This document shows positions 53,138 to 63,819 of a stretch of 64,000 nt of DNA, one piece after another. Every line of letters starts with the position of its first letter. The first letter of the stretch is position 1. The position numbers were made by a program, and so were the translations under genes. Origin of the DNA: Tetramitus jugosus (taxonomy: Eukaryota > Heterolobosea > Eutetramitea > Acrasida > Vahlkampfiidae). The DNA is taken from the NCBI GenBank assembly GCA_937625935.1, contig OW569389.1, positions 248,001-312,000 on the forward strand. The letters are read 5' to 3'. The notes under the pieces were generated by a model. That model saw only the letters and a list, made by a program, of their open reading frames with translations. It searched no databases and was not told the DNA's origin.

Positions 53138-53308
53138 ATCAATTTTCTATTTGTTTGTCTGTAGATTTGTGTTGTGGGTAGGTTGTTATCTTTGTGCTTA
53201 TGTTTTTTGTTTGTTAAATGTGAGTCAAGTTAACTTGATGCATGAAAATACAATGGAAGAAGAGTTGAGAACAAAAACACAAGCAGATTTATCGAAGATT
53301 GGATCTAG

Positions 53309-53398
53309 ATTTTATCTTGAACACTTGTCAAGTAGAATGTAGAATACAGGTACAACTTTGCTTGTCAAAGGTTACCTGACAAGTGTTCAAGGTAAAAT
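53309..53398. repeat. Long hairpin between two convergent gene ends
   Basis: Arms 53309-53330 and 53377-53398 (22 nt) are inverted repeats with one mismatch (ATTTTATCTTGAACACTTGT against its partner). The loop contains a further imperfect stem (AGGTA.. and ..TACCT). It lies between the 3' ends of the PH gene (plus) and the methyltransferase gene (minus), so it could shape both 3' ends or be a small foldback insertion. Confidence 0.8.
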
Positions 53399-53416
53399 CC
53401 AGCTAGTTTTCTTAAT

Positions 53417-54082
53417 TTACTTCTTCAAAAGGAAGGTCACACCATCGGCAATCGTAGCCATTGCGATGTCGAATCTCTCATCATTCTTCAAGTCATCATT
53501 GAGCTTCTTGAGAGCAAGAGTGTCAGGATCAACACTCTCAGCATTGTAAACCTTTCCACTCCACAAGACATTGTCAATCGCAATCAATCCACCCTTTCTC
53601 AACAGATGATAAGTCTTGTCGACATAAGCAGCATAATTGAGCTTATCTGCATCAATATACGCAAAATCAAATGTACCGGACTCTTGATTCTCAATCAACG
53701 CGTCCAACGACTCCAATGCAGGTGCAATTCTCAAGTCAATCTTGTGATCCACTCCTGCTTCCTTCCAAAATGGAATACCAACACTCGTGTACTCTTCGGA
53801 AACGTCCAGAGCGATCACACGTCCATCCTCTGGCAAAACAAGGGCTTGAGAAAGTGCACTGTAACCAGTGAAGACACCAATGTCAAGAGTTTTCTTGGCA
53901 CCAATCATCTTGATCATCATTTGAAGGAGTTGCATCTCTTCTGGTGAACTGAGCATCAGGGATCTCTCACCAATCCTTTCCTCAGTGACCGATCTGAGTT
54001 TGGTTTGGACGCTAGCTTCACGAACAGAGTGATCTCTGACGTAGTGTGTAGCTTCTGGTTGGACAATGGCTGAGAATTTCAT
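53417..54082 (-). CDS. Cation-dependent O-methyltransferase (CCoAOMT/COMT-like)
   Basis: This 221-aa SAM-dependent methyltransferase matches PF01596-type enzymes along its full length: N-terminal EERIGERSLMLSSPEEMQLL, SAM motif I LDIGVFTGYSALSQAL, acidic motif VIALDVSEEY, the metal-binding and catalytic segment FDFAYIDADKLNYAAYVDKT and the following DNVLWSGKVYN. Such enzymes methylate catechol-type hydroxyls using a divalent cation; the substrate is not determinable. The presence of both Asp of DADK and the DN pair predicts an active enzyme. No targeting peptide is visible. Confidence 0.93.
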   Translation of the reverse strand: MKFSAIVQPEATHYVRDHSVREASVQTKLRSVTEERIGERSLMLSSPEEMQLLQMMIKMIGAKKTLDIGVFTGYSALSQALVLPEDGRVIALDVSEEYTSVGIPFWKEAGVDHKIDLRIAPALESLDALIENQESGTFDFAYIDADKLNYAAYVDKTYHLLRKGGLIAIDNVLWSGKVYNAESVDPDTLALKKLNDDLKNDERFDIAMATIADGVTFLLKK

Positions 54083-54440
54083 CTATAGCTTGTAGTTGTC
54101 GTTGTTTGGTTTTAACTTGGTTTTTTGTACTGGTATTGTTTTTGACATCAGAACAATATCCTGAAATACTACTTGATAGGAGTTGATCCGCCTTCCAGGC
54201 CGGGAATTCTCAGCCAAAAGGAAGAGCTCATGTTTCTCCGACATGTTGGAGTTGTAGGAATAGCAGGAGGAAGGAGATTGGGGAGAGCAGGGAGACAGTT
54301 TTCGGTATTCGCTTTTTCACTCGCGGGATATCTCCTCGGACTACGATGGTGGATTAACGTTGTCCGATACAATTCATATTCTCGAGCATTTCAAGGGTAC
54401 AAGGGTATTCCATAAAGAAACAAAGATAAACTAGTTCAAA
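54083..54440. other. Spacer with possible ABC-transporter scrap
   Basis: No intact gene is present. On the plus strand, GVDPPSRPGIL at about 54179-54211 recalls the start of an ABCB nucleotide-binding domain (YPTRPGIL in the gene downstream), and bases there resemble 55600-55630. The remainder is not alignable by eye. Confidence 0.3.
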
Positions 54441-56316
54441 ATGAATATGGAAATGCAAGAGAAGGCAGATTTTGAGAAGTCATTTAGCCCTATCACGAAA
54501 AGAAGCAAGGGCAAGCAAGAAGATGAGGATGAAGACTCGACCAAGGATCCTCTGGAGAAACGAGTCATACTAGGTCCTTTGCAGATGTGGGCATATATTG
54601 GAATGGATGCTCTGTGGATATTGTTCGGTTCTGTGGGAGCCATTGCCGAAGGAGCAACAATTCACATGTTTTACCTCATTTGTCTGATGTTCTGGGTGAT
54701 ATGTCTTCGGTTTCCCTCAGAGTAAGATTAACAAGTATTCACTTCGAATGACCTATATCATGATTGGTTCTGCATTTGCGTCTCTATTATCTACCTTTTG
54801 TGGAAACATTGCTCACGATAGAATTGCGTCAAAACTAAAGAGAAGATACTATCTTTCTCTATTGCGACAAGAGATTGGTTTCTTTGATAGAAAGAAGATT
54901 GGTGGATTGATGACAGAGATAGAAGAGCACTTGGATTTAGTAGCTAGTGCATACTCAATCCAATTGTTGCAAATGATAAAACACTCTGGCTCTGTGGTTG
55001 TAGGTGTTTCTCTTGCCTTTTCTTACTCTTGGAAAATGACCTTGGTGCTTCTGTCGACACTTCCAGTGATTATGGCACTCTCAGGCATCACCAGTTTGTT
55101 CATGGAGTGCTTCTCTAAGAAGACATCTTCAATTAACAGTAAGGCTTCTAGTCGAATGAATGAAGTAATTGGTGCGATAAGAACAGTTCATTCAATGGAC
55201 GGAGAGGAGAAGGAGAAGCGAGAGTATGATGTGTTCTTTAGCGGGGCGAATCTATTCTATTTTTCAAAGGCAACTGTCATTGCAATCTCCATGTGTGTCA
55301 CAACAGTGTTTATCTGGGGATTAATGCCATTGGGAACTTGGTATGGTGGAACTCTAGTCAACAAGAATGAAATTTCTTTCACTCAGTTCCTCAAGGTTTT
55401 CAGCTTTGTGTTAATTGGAATGGAGAGCTTACAACATGCTGCCGTGGTGATTACGGAAATCAACAAGAGTTGGGCTCCCGTTTCAGCTATTCTCAGGATT
55501 ATTCAAAGAACTCCTCAGTTTAATACTGAGGGAGGAAAAGGAGAAGTCACACCAAATGCAATTCAAGGACTCCTCGAGTTCCTCGGTGTTTCTTTCAGTT
55601 ATCCGACTCGTCCTGGAATTTTAGTGTTGAAGGATTTTGATCTAACCATTCAACCGGGACAAACTATTGCACTCGTAGGCGCTTCCGGCTTAGGTAAATC
55701 GACGATAGTCGGTCTATTAGAGAAGTTTTACTTGCCAGATTCAGGAACGATCTTGTTGGATGGAGTTGATCTTATGACGATAGATTCCCGATGGCTTCAT
55801 CGTAACATTGGAATTGTGACTCAAGAGCCAACACTCTTTGCCACAACAATTAGAAAGAACATTGTGTATGCCATGGAGGATAAACGTACTGTTTCTGCGG
55901 AGGAGATTATTCAAGCTGCTAAACAAGCGAATGCTCACAATTTCATCATGGCTCTACCAAAGCAATACGAAACGATCATTGGAGAGAGAGGAGTTTCCTT
56001 ATCTGGAGGTCAGAAGCAGAGAATTGCGATTGCGAGAGCAATGATTCAAAATCCTTCCCTATTACTTCTCGATGAAGCTACCTCTGCTCTCGACACTCAC
56101 TCGGAAAGTCTTGTCCAGGAAGCTCTAAATACCTTAATGAGAGGTAGGACAACGATCGTGATTGCCCATCGATTGAGCACAGTGGTCGACTCTGATGTCA
56201 TCTACTTGTTGGACAAGGGTGAACTCAAAGAGATGGTCACTCATTCCGAACTAATGAAGATCGAAAATGGTTTGTACAGAGGACTAGCCACCCTGCAGAC
56301 ACTCTCCTCAGAGTGA
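54441..56316 (+). pseudogene. ABCB-type transporter, half-size, frame broken near the N terminus
   Basis: Two frames make up one protein. 54441-54725 encodes an acidic N terminus and TM1 (ALWILFGSVGAIAEGATIHM). 54748-56316 encodes INKYSLRMTY (from upstream of its ATG), five more helices and a full nucleotide-binding domain. Walker A is GASGLGKST, Q-loop TQEPTLF, signature SLSGGQKQRIAIARA, Walker B LLLLDEATSALD, and H-loop AHRLST. Between the frames no acceptable intron fits (the only in-phase option is about 25 nt), while a shifted frame reads GDMSSVS, as expected after TM1. So one or two indels, or a sequence error, are likely. The protein ends after the first half; full P-glycoprotein-type relatives have two halves. 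Translation from 54748 alone would lack TM1. Confidence 0.75.
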
Positions 56317-56341
56317 TATCGTAAGTAAAAACAATACAACC

Positions 56342-57106
56342 ATGATGATGGAAAACTGTCAGTTCTGTAATTTATCTGTATCCTGCTTCAAAGAAAAAAC
56401 AGTTTCTCCCATTCGATCAAAAAACAGAATCATGCAAAACTTGGACACATTTTTGGAGCAATTGTTCCATCCGATTACTTCATCTTCCTTCTTGAGTTCC
56501 TTCCAAAGTGAATCCTTACAAAAAGTTTACAAAATTGAAAAGGAATGTAAGCCCGATCTGGACCACCTGATTCATTTTTTGACATCTGTGCATCAAGACA
56601 ATCAATTGATCAAGTTGCTTCAATTGTTCCAAGAAGATCAACTTTTTTATGCTCAAAACTATTGGAAACAAAGAGAGAAACAATTGACTGAAAGTTCGGT
56701 TCGATTGGAACGATGCATGCTAAAGTTGGATGAGTTGCAGTTGATTGAAAATGAAAGAGATGTTCGCAGGCAACTGATTACAAAGATTGATTCGGTGTTG
56801 AAGCATGTGGATCATGTGAAGCAACGATTGACAGAGTCACCCAATCAGCTCAAGATTCGTCTTTTGCGGCACAATTATGAAGTGACTCTGAAACAGTTGG
56901 ATCCTGCGATTGAACAATTGATGAACAATTGGAAGACCATCAAAGAGTCATCAGTGTTGTTGGATAGTATGGTATCGAAATTGGATGAATTGGAGTTGAC
57001 GGAGCAAGAGAAGAATCAGCGGAGGCAATTGACAAAACTGTTGCAAGACAAACTGGAACAAATTGACAATGTGCGAGAAGAGCTCGGTAGAACAACCAAG
57101 TATTAA
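56342..57106 (+). CDS. Helical protein with an internal repeat
   Basis: The 254-aa protein is not recognised. It is almost all helical. A segment of about 40 residues occurs twice: LKLDELQLIENERDVRRQL at about residues 127-145 and SKLDELELTEQEKNQRRQL at about 215-233, each followed by a second helix (KHVDHVKQRL; EQIDNVREEL). The repeat spacing is about 88 residues. The first 35 residues contain four cysteines (CQFC, CF) and could be a small metal site. It follows the ABC gene by 25 nt on the same strand. Confidence 0.65.
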   Translation: MMMENCQFCNLSVSCFKEKTVSPIRSKNRIMQNLDTFLEQLFHPITSSSFLSSFQSESLQKVYKIEKECKPDLDHLIHFLTSVHQDNQLIKLLQLFQEDQLFYAQNYWKQREKQLTESSVRLERCMLKLDELQLIENERDVRRQLITKIDSVLKHVDHVKQRLTESPNQLKIRLLRHNYEVTLKQLDPAIEQLMNNWKTIKESSVLLDSMVSKLDELELTEQEKNQRRQLTKLLQDKLEQIDNVREELGRTTKY

Positions 57107-57399
57107 GTCTGATACTGATAAGATGATATCATTATTTATTTATTTATTCATATGGAATTGAAGGAGAGAGTGAATGCAATTGCATATATTCTGACCTCCT
57201 GAAATAAATAACATAGCATTGACTGATGATGAAGCTCCACTGGTTGTGTCATCTAAATCTACTCACGTGCTCATGATCTAGCACCCAGACACCAATCTCT
57301 GAATTAATAATCCGATAAGTGTTATGGAATCGGTGAAACTACTCTGCTGATTCGGGATGCGCCAAAAACCAGGAATTACGATCGAACAGACACATATCG
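57107..57399. other. Spacer without recognised feature
   Basis: These 293 nt include a TTTATTTATTTATTCAT tract soon after the upstream stop and no coding signal. Confidence 0.3.
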
Positions 57400-59016
57400 A
57401 TGGAACGGATTTCGAGCTATGAAATTGGTTCTTCTATTCCTGTAGGCGTTCCTTCATCTACCATTTTTGATGGAGGATATGGGTTAGATGTCGATGAATA
57501 CGATAGTGATACGCCAAAGCATCTGATGGAAGATTCCAACTCTAATCTGTTGCCTAGTCAGAAGAAGCTACGGAATCATATAGCAAAGATCACTCAACAA
57601 ATGTATGTCTAGTTGTTTTTATCTCGTTTGAAGTCTCTCTGCCTCATTCCTGTTTTGATTTGAAGAGCGATCGAGACTTCGGATGACAAGGCTGTTCAGC
57701 TACCTACGAACAATGATTACTTGAGTCCGTTTACGACCTCTGCTCGGAAGAAGAGTTTCAAGAAATTGAATAGTTCCTATAGCTTTCAAGTACCGAGTTA
57801 TGCCAGAGAGAGAAAATCAAGAGAAACCAAGAGTGGAAGACAACAAGATGCTAATATGAACTATTATGAAATGTACTTGCAATTGACGAACAAATATGAA
57901 CTTCTCGTTGCTGACAATATCAAGCAAAAGGACTTGTTCAAGTTGCGTCAAGAGACCTTTGTTAGGAGAGAAAAGAGATCGAAGGAGAAGTTGGACGAGT
58001 TAACTGAAAAGTTAAGAATGGCTAATACCGTTAGAGGAAACTCTCGAGAACAGATGGATCAGTTGCATTCTCTCAAGCGAACGATTCAAACTAAAATACA
58101 AATGATGAAGGGAGAGACGCAAAAGCAACTAGAAGAGAGACAAGAGCAATATCAGAGACATGTGGATGACCTGATACAAGATTACAAACAACAACTGCTT
58201 GAAGAACGGAGGAAGAACTCTACAGGTGTAAAGGAATGGAATGAAAAAAGTCGAAGCTTAAAGGAGAATTTGAAGAACGCAACTATCAAAGCTGTAGAGT
58301 TGGATGAAAAGAATAGTGCTCTCATCAAAGAGAATCAGCGTCTCAAAATACAGTACAAAGCTCAACAGGACGATAGAGAATACTTAGCGAAAATCAATGC
58401 AAAGATGAAGAGAGAGAATGAGAAGTTAAGGGAGGAAATTCGAGATTTGGAATTAGAAATGGAAACATTACGAACGATAACCGAGAACAATTCATTACAG
58501 ACACAAAGAGAACGAAATAATTTGTATTCAAGTTTTGACGACACACAAGAACACAACCAACATATGGACAGTTTCGATGTCGAGAATCGAGAGAAGAAAA
58601 TGCTTGAGACGATTAACAAGCTAAAGAGAATGTTAGATCAGGAGAGAAAGAATTCAAAGGCGATGCGAAATGCTCATTTACTTGCTTTATCTGAGAGATC
58701 TGAGATTGAAATATTTCTACGTCAATGTATTGACGATGTTAGGTTAGATATCGGTCGACATCAAGCAGTACTACGCTCCGTCAGTCAATCTCAGGAAACC
58801 ATAGGTCAATTACAGGACTTTACAATCATGGATCGACAAAAGGTTGTAGATATTCTTCTGTCCAAGGAGAGAGTGCTAAAACTGTTGTTCCAGAAAACCT
58901 TTCCGACGAAGATTCTACCAGGTAACGACGGAGCGATAAGCACAACCCATCACGAAGAAGAACAAACCCAAACGATAGATCGTTCTATGATATCGATGCC
59001 AAATATTCGAGAGTAG
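57400..59016 (+). CDS. Coiled-coil protein, two exons
   Basis: Exons are 57400-57602 and 57666-59016 (517 aa). The intron is 57603-57665 (63 nt, GTATGT..AAG, phase 2). Splicing yields ITQQIAIETSDDK and keeps the frame. The N terminus is acidic and disordered (DGGYGLDVDEYDSDTPKHLM). From about residue 120 to 400 there is near-continuous coiled coil (KRENEKLREEIRDLELEMET). A short conserved-looking helical end (FTIMDRQKVVDILLSKERVL) and a Thr-rich tail follow. No family is assigned. It is convergent with the coiled-coil/PH gene on the other strand; the stops are 22 nt apart. Confidence 0.78.
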
Positions 59017-59038
59017 GTTGCCAAGTCTCAACTGAAAT

Positions 59039-60662
59039 TCACTTATCTATTTTCTGTAAAATATATCATCTATTGTTACATCAGTCTTCACTTATGACCA
59101 AAGACTTAACTTCACATACCTTTAGCAAATTTCGGAAGAAGGAAACCCATTCCTCTTTTAGTTTAGAATCTCGAGCTTCGAAAGCTAAAATTTTTCCCGG
59201 AACAAGTTTGATGTCAAACCTTCTGTCGTTCTTACTCGGCATGGGTACTAGTTTCGCTCCTATCAAACTAAATCTTGATAATGGCTGATCTTTTGAATCT
59301 GTATCGCTACTATAAAAACTCAATCCACCTATGCTCACCTTCACATATCTTTTGGGAGAAGAAAACCACGAGGAAGCAATTGCTAAGTATCCTTCTTTGT
59401 TTGGATACACTTGTTTGTGACCATAAGCTGTAACAACCGGGTCATTTCAATACACAAAAGCTACTTGACATAATCATGAAACAAGACTACATACATGTAT
59501 AGTAATCATCCAATCCTAGTTCTTGGATCACCCTTGCTTGAAGAAGAGCGTAACTCATTTCTAAACTTTTATCTCCCTCTTCAGTGCTGTTACCACTACA
59601 AAGGTATTAGTCTTCGAGAGACACATAAAAACAACAGGAAGAATAGATGAGAGACAAACCTTTGAGATTCATAGGAAGCGAAGATACCGCTCATGACTGT
59701 TGTTGCTTCCATGGTCATTTTTGAAATTTCAGCTTGTCGTTCTATGTACTCCTTCCTTATGGCAATAATTTCTCGTTTCAATCTTGAAAGTGTCATACTC
59801 ATCCCTCTTATCTGAGCCATGTATTGGTGAGATACAGGATCTGAAACTTCTTCTATAGATTGTATAGGCATGGTGGCTAATTCTCTTCTTGTTTCATCGA
59901 GTTCTCTCCTCAATTCTTTAATTTGCACTCTGTGCTGGATATGAGCAATATCTCTTTCACTCTGCATTGTTCGATTCTCTTGTTTCAAATTTTCTATCTC
60001 CTGTTTGTACTTTTTCTCCAATTTCTGCACTTCATCAGATTGAACGGTGGTTCGAGGAGTTCTTGGTGATAGAGGCGATTCGTTCATCGCCTCCTTTCCT
60101 GAACCATCAGAACTCGTAAACTTCAACAGTTTCTTCAGATTCTCCACTTCCGTCTCCAAGTCTGAGACTCTCTTCCTCAGTTTTGAATTGTTGTCGAGTA
60201 CTCGTTTGTGAGTTTCTGAGTCACCGATTAGTCCCTTAATCTGATTCTGAAGACCATCTACTTGCAACTTTAATTGATTTCTTTCCTTTCTGGCTGTAGA
60301 GAACGCTTGTTCCGTGTTCGATAATTGTTTCTCGAGAAAGACCTTGGAATTCAATGCATCTTCCAACTGGTTCTCAACATTCTTCTTCTGTTCAGTCAAC
60401 TGTCTTGTGAAAATCTCTAAATTCTTGTTCTTTTTCAAAATTGTTTGGCCAAAATCTACAACAGGATAATTTAAAGAGTGAGAAACATGAATATCAATAG
60501 ACTTCTGCAACCCATTGTAACTAACTTACCGACAGCTTTTGACAATTGTTCTTCTCTCTCTTCCAATTTTTGACGAAGAGCTTCAATTTCTTCCTCTGGA
60601 GAAGAATACTCTCCATTATCCATCACAACTTCATTCATCTCATCATCTCTTTCTTCTAGCAT
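59039..60662 (-). CDS. Coiled-coil protein with C-terminal PH domain, five exons
   Basis: Exons: 60662-60530, 60455-59660, 59595-59495, 59427-59120 and probably 59053-59039 (450 aa). Introns are 74, 64, 67 and 66 nt, with donors GTAAGT, GTTTGT, GTATGT and GTATGT. Phases 1, 2, 1 and 0 all restore frame, e.g. LDDYYT joined to SYGHKQVYPNKEGYLAI. Residues 1-250 are coiled coil (EEIEALRQKLEEREEQLSKA). The PH domain occupies about 350-446 (KEGYLAIASSWFSSPKRYVK..), with its C-terminal Trp in KEEWVSFFRNLLK. If the last intron is retained, the protein ends VCEVKSLVISED at 59081 instead of KIDK. An adaptor linking membranes to a scaffold is the likely role. Confidence 0.82.
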
Positions 60663-60985
60663 CACTTGTTCTTTCCAATTTTGAGTTCTTGTTTGAAAAA
60701 CTGTAAAATTCAACTCCGACAATCCATTTCGCGCTCAAAAATTGACACCGCTCTAACGGAAATGCATTCCTTTTCACAACAACAACAAAAAAGAAAAAGC
60801 TCTTTAGCTCTGGAACAACGAACAAAATTTTTTTGGGACGCTTACCACCATAGTAGTTTGTCATTCACTCACCTACCATCGATCCCAACCAACAAAAAGC
60901 TTTTTCACACAACAACTCATCATCATTCTACTCAAAAGAGAAACAGTATATCAACAACAACAACAACAAAAAATACGATAGATAG
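60663..60985. promoter_or_regulatory. Divergent spacer, coiled-coil/PH gene and CDC27
   Basis: This 323-nt spacer holds two promoters. CAA/ACA triplet repeats occur at 60778-60790 and 60950-60972, the latter directly before the CDC27 start. A TTTTACAG acceptor-like site at 60700-60707 (minus) leaves open a 5' UTR intron in the minus-strand gene. Confidence 0.4.
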
Positions 60986-63670
60986 ATGGACACCTATTTG
61001 TTACACAATATTGAACGGTCACTCACATTTCACCTCCACCAAAATGCCATTTTCCTCGCAGAGAGACTCTTTGCTCAATTTCCCACATTTTTCAACTTGT
61101 TCAAATTGGCAAGTTGTTATATGCAATCAGGTCAAATTCAAATGATGTATCATTTTTTGAGGCATCACGCTCATACTTGGAAAGTGTATTCGACACTTCA
61201 TTCTACTCCGACTGCAACAACGAATGCTTCTTTTTCGTTTGGCGGAGTAAATATAAATACTCCGCTTTTGAGCACCAATCAATTATCGGAGCAAGATTTG
61301 GATGTGTTGGATCAGATTTATCTGTTGTATGTTGTTTGTTGTATCAAATTGGATCATTTGTTGGAGGCGGAGAATATTATCATGCAGTTTTTGTCGAAGC
61401 GGAGTAATGAAATGGATCATTTGGGGACTCACTTTAATGGCAATAGTGGGAGTGGTGGAAGTAGTAGTACGAGCGGTACGAATAAGAGTTGTAATGTTAC
61501 AAAGGACTTTGATATGATATCGAATATGAATTATTGGTTGGGAATTGTTTGTCGATTCACTGATCGAAAACAAATGGCGATTGCCTGTTTTCAAAAAGCA
61601 TTGAGCACGAATCCAATGATGTGGAGCGCTTTTGAAAATTTGAGTCAATTGGGAGCTGTAGTCGACAGCACTGCAATGTTTGATTCAAACAAGGCTCAAG
61701 TGGCACTGACAAAGTACAAGAATTCTGCTGTTGTTACAGCTGCTTCCGCTTGTGGTTCACAACAGTCACAGCAGCAGCAACAACTACTGCAACAGTCATC
61801 GATGCTGATGCATCAAACACCACAGGCGCAGCGCTTGGTTCCTCAACCACAGCAGCAACCACAACTACATCCTCCTCAGTCTCTCAATCATTCTTCGATA
61901 TCCAATGGCTCATCTTCAACAACAAGAGGCGGAGGACGAACATCGATGGGTTCTCTTCTAATGACGCCTCAGGCCTCATCGATGGAAGTGTTACTAGAAG
62001 CGAATCCACTCCAATTCACTGACACACCTTCCTCCGGTATTATGACACCCATCAAAGAACTTACTACTCCTGCGTCCAATATATCATACATGTCTCCCTC
62101 AAGATTTGATGATTTTACGATCAAGAGTCCACATTCCTATATGAAGCCTCCGACGAGAAGAGAATCAAGCTCATCTGTTGCCTCTTCCTCTTCTTCGTCG
62201 GTCAAAACTCCATCTGTGCCAAACCACAGAGGAGGAACACCAGCAAGCACATCCAACTCCTTCTTTTGTACTCCATCTCCAATCAGTGCCCCAACTGAGT
62301 TCAACACGCCTCAGGGACCAAACAGAAAACCAAAGCCAACCAAAAAACTTCAAGGTCCAATCAACAAGGTATTGAATCCAAAGCTGTTTGATGCTACACG
62401 ACTACTGAACTCTTCCACAACAAGTTCAAACAGCAGTTTTATCGGCTCAGGTTCCATGACCAACAGTTCACTTCAACAGCTGAATGTTCCTTCATCGGCA
62501 TCTTCAATATCCATCACACCAATGTTATCATCAAGGTCGTCATCCTCTTCCTCATCGTCTCTGTCGTCATCTCACCATGGCGAAGGAAATACTGAAGTAA
62601 CAGAAAGAGAGATTATTTATTTATTCGAGCTGTTAGGAGCAATTAGTCGATCGCTTCAACTGTACTATCAATTCCGTTGCAAAGAAGCGATTCAATCATT
62701 TACTCGGTTACCACCAAAGCACTTCCAGACTGGATGGGTTCTGTCCTATATCGGTCGATGCTACTTTGAGATGTCACAGTATGAAAATGGTGAAAAGACG
62801 TTTGAACAGGTACTGAAGCTGGAGCCATATCGGCTTGATGGTCTGGAAGTGTACAGTACGATACTGTGGCACTTGAGAAAAAAGAAACAATTGAGTTTCT
62901 TGGCTCATCACATGAGTGAAGTTGATAAATTGTCTCCTCAGACACTGTGTGCTATTGGAAACTGTTTCAGTTTACAAAAGGATCATGAATCAGCTCTACG
63001 GTTCTTTGAACGTGCTACAAAGGTTGACTCGTCATTCACTTATGCTTACACACTCGCTGGTCATGAAAGCTTTGCAAACGATGATCTAGAGGAGGCCTTG
63101 ATGAGTTATCGGACAGCTATTCGGATCGACTGCAGGCATTACAATGCCTGGTACGGAATTGGAATTGTGTATTTTAGACAGGAGAAGTTTGAACAAGCAG
63201 AATATCACTTTAGGAGAGCGCTGCAAATTAATGACAAGAGCTCTATTCTGTACTGTTATACTGGTATGGCTCTCATGGCACAACACAAGAATCATGAAGC
63301 ATTAGATATGCTGAACTGTGCCTTGCAGATTCATCCACAGAACCCTGTGGCTAAATTCAAGAAAGCCAATGTCCTCATGTCTCTCAACAATTCAAATGAG
63401 GCACTGCGTGAGCTAAATGAACTTAAATTACTTGTCCCTAAGGAAGCCTCAGTCCATTTCACAATTGGAAAAATTTATGCACAAATGGGTCTCAAGGATC
63501 AAGCACTGCTCAACTTCAATACAGCATTAGATCTGGAAAGAACGGGTCAAAAAGAAAACCCATTCATCAAAGAACAGATTGCCAAGCTCTTCGAAGAACA
63601 GATGGAGGATGATGAAGAATTGGATGATGACACAGCCAATGATCAGGATGAATATGACCAGTATGATTGA
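60986..63670 (+). CDS. CDC27: Anaphase-promoting complex subunit APC3/CDC27
   Basis: This 894-aa TPR protein is the scaffold of the APC/C ubiquitin ligase that binds CDH1, CDC20 and the IR tails. N-terminal TPRs lie at about 1-225, including the family signature HQNAIFLAERLFAQFPTF and NMNYWLGIVCRFTDRKQMAI. Residues 240-540 form a disordered Gln-, Ser- and Pro-rich linker with many SP/TP sites, likely CDK targets. C-terminal TPRs at about 545-880 contain the strongly conserved SSFTYAYTLAGHESFANDDL and YNAWYGIGIVYFRQEKFEQA, nearly invariant in CDC27. An acidic tail (DDEELDDDTANDQDEYDQYD) ends the protein, as in many orthologues. No introns are needed. The start is the first ATG. Confidence 0.96.
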   Translation: MDTYLLHNIERSLTFHLHQNAIFLAERLFAQFPTFFNLFKLASCYMQSGQIQMMYHFLRHHAHTWKVYSTLHSTPTATTNASFSFGGVNINTPLLSTNQLSEQDLDVLDQIYLLYVVCCIKLDHLLEAENIIMQFLSKRSNEMDHLGTHFNGNSGSGGSSSTSGTNKSCNVTKDFDMISNMNYWLGIVCRFTDRKQMAIACFQKALSTNPMMWSAFENLSQLGAVVDSTAMFDSNKAQVALTKYKNSAVVTAASACGSQQSQQQQQLLQQSSMLMHQTPQAQRLVPQPQQQPQLHPPQSLNHSSISNGSSSTTRGGGRTSMGSLLMTPQASSMEVLLEANPLQFTDTPSSGIMTPIKELTTPASNISYMSPSRFDDFTIKSPHSYMKPPTRRESSSSVASSSSSSVKTPSVPNHRGGTPASTSNSFFCTPSPISAPTEFNTPQGPNRKPKPTKKLQGPINKVLNPKLFDATRLLNSSTTSSNSSFIGSGSMTNSSLQQLNVPSSASSISITPMLSSRSSSSSSSSLSSSHHGEGNTEVTEREIIYLFELLGAISRSLQLYYQFRCKEAIQSFTRLPPKHFQTGWVLSYIGRCYFEMSQYENGEKTFEQVLKLEPYRLDGLEVYSTILWHLRKKKQLSFLAHHMSEVDKLSPQTLCAIGNCFSLQKDHESALRFFERATKVDSSFTYAYTLAGHESFANDDLEEALMSYRTAIRIDCRHYNAWYGIGIVYFRQEKFEQAEYHFRRALQINDKSSILYCYTGMALMAQHKNHEALDMLNCALQIHPQNPVAKFKKANVLMSLNNSNEALRELNELKLLVPKEASVHFTIGKIYAQMGLKDQALLNFNTALDLERTGQKENPFIKEQIAKLFEEQMEDDEELDDDTANDQDEYDQYD

Positions 63671-63819
63671 TCCAATAAAGACAACTCCACCTCGTTCGTC
63701 GGACAACTTTTTGGTTTCAGAGCTGCAGAATTCTTGGGAGATCTTATACACTTGAAAACAAAAATCTCCAATAGTTCACTCTCTTCAGATCTCGCTGAAA
63801 AACAAACCAAGGTCGGGAG
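63671..63819. other. Short spacer after CDC27
   Basis: About 150 nt between two plus-strand genes with no distinct feature. Confidence 0.3.

Noticed and set aside
57603-57665. Two separate genes at 57400-57612 and 57721-59016
   Set aside because: A 63-nt intron with a GTATGT donor joins them in frame, so they are one gene.
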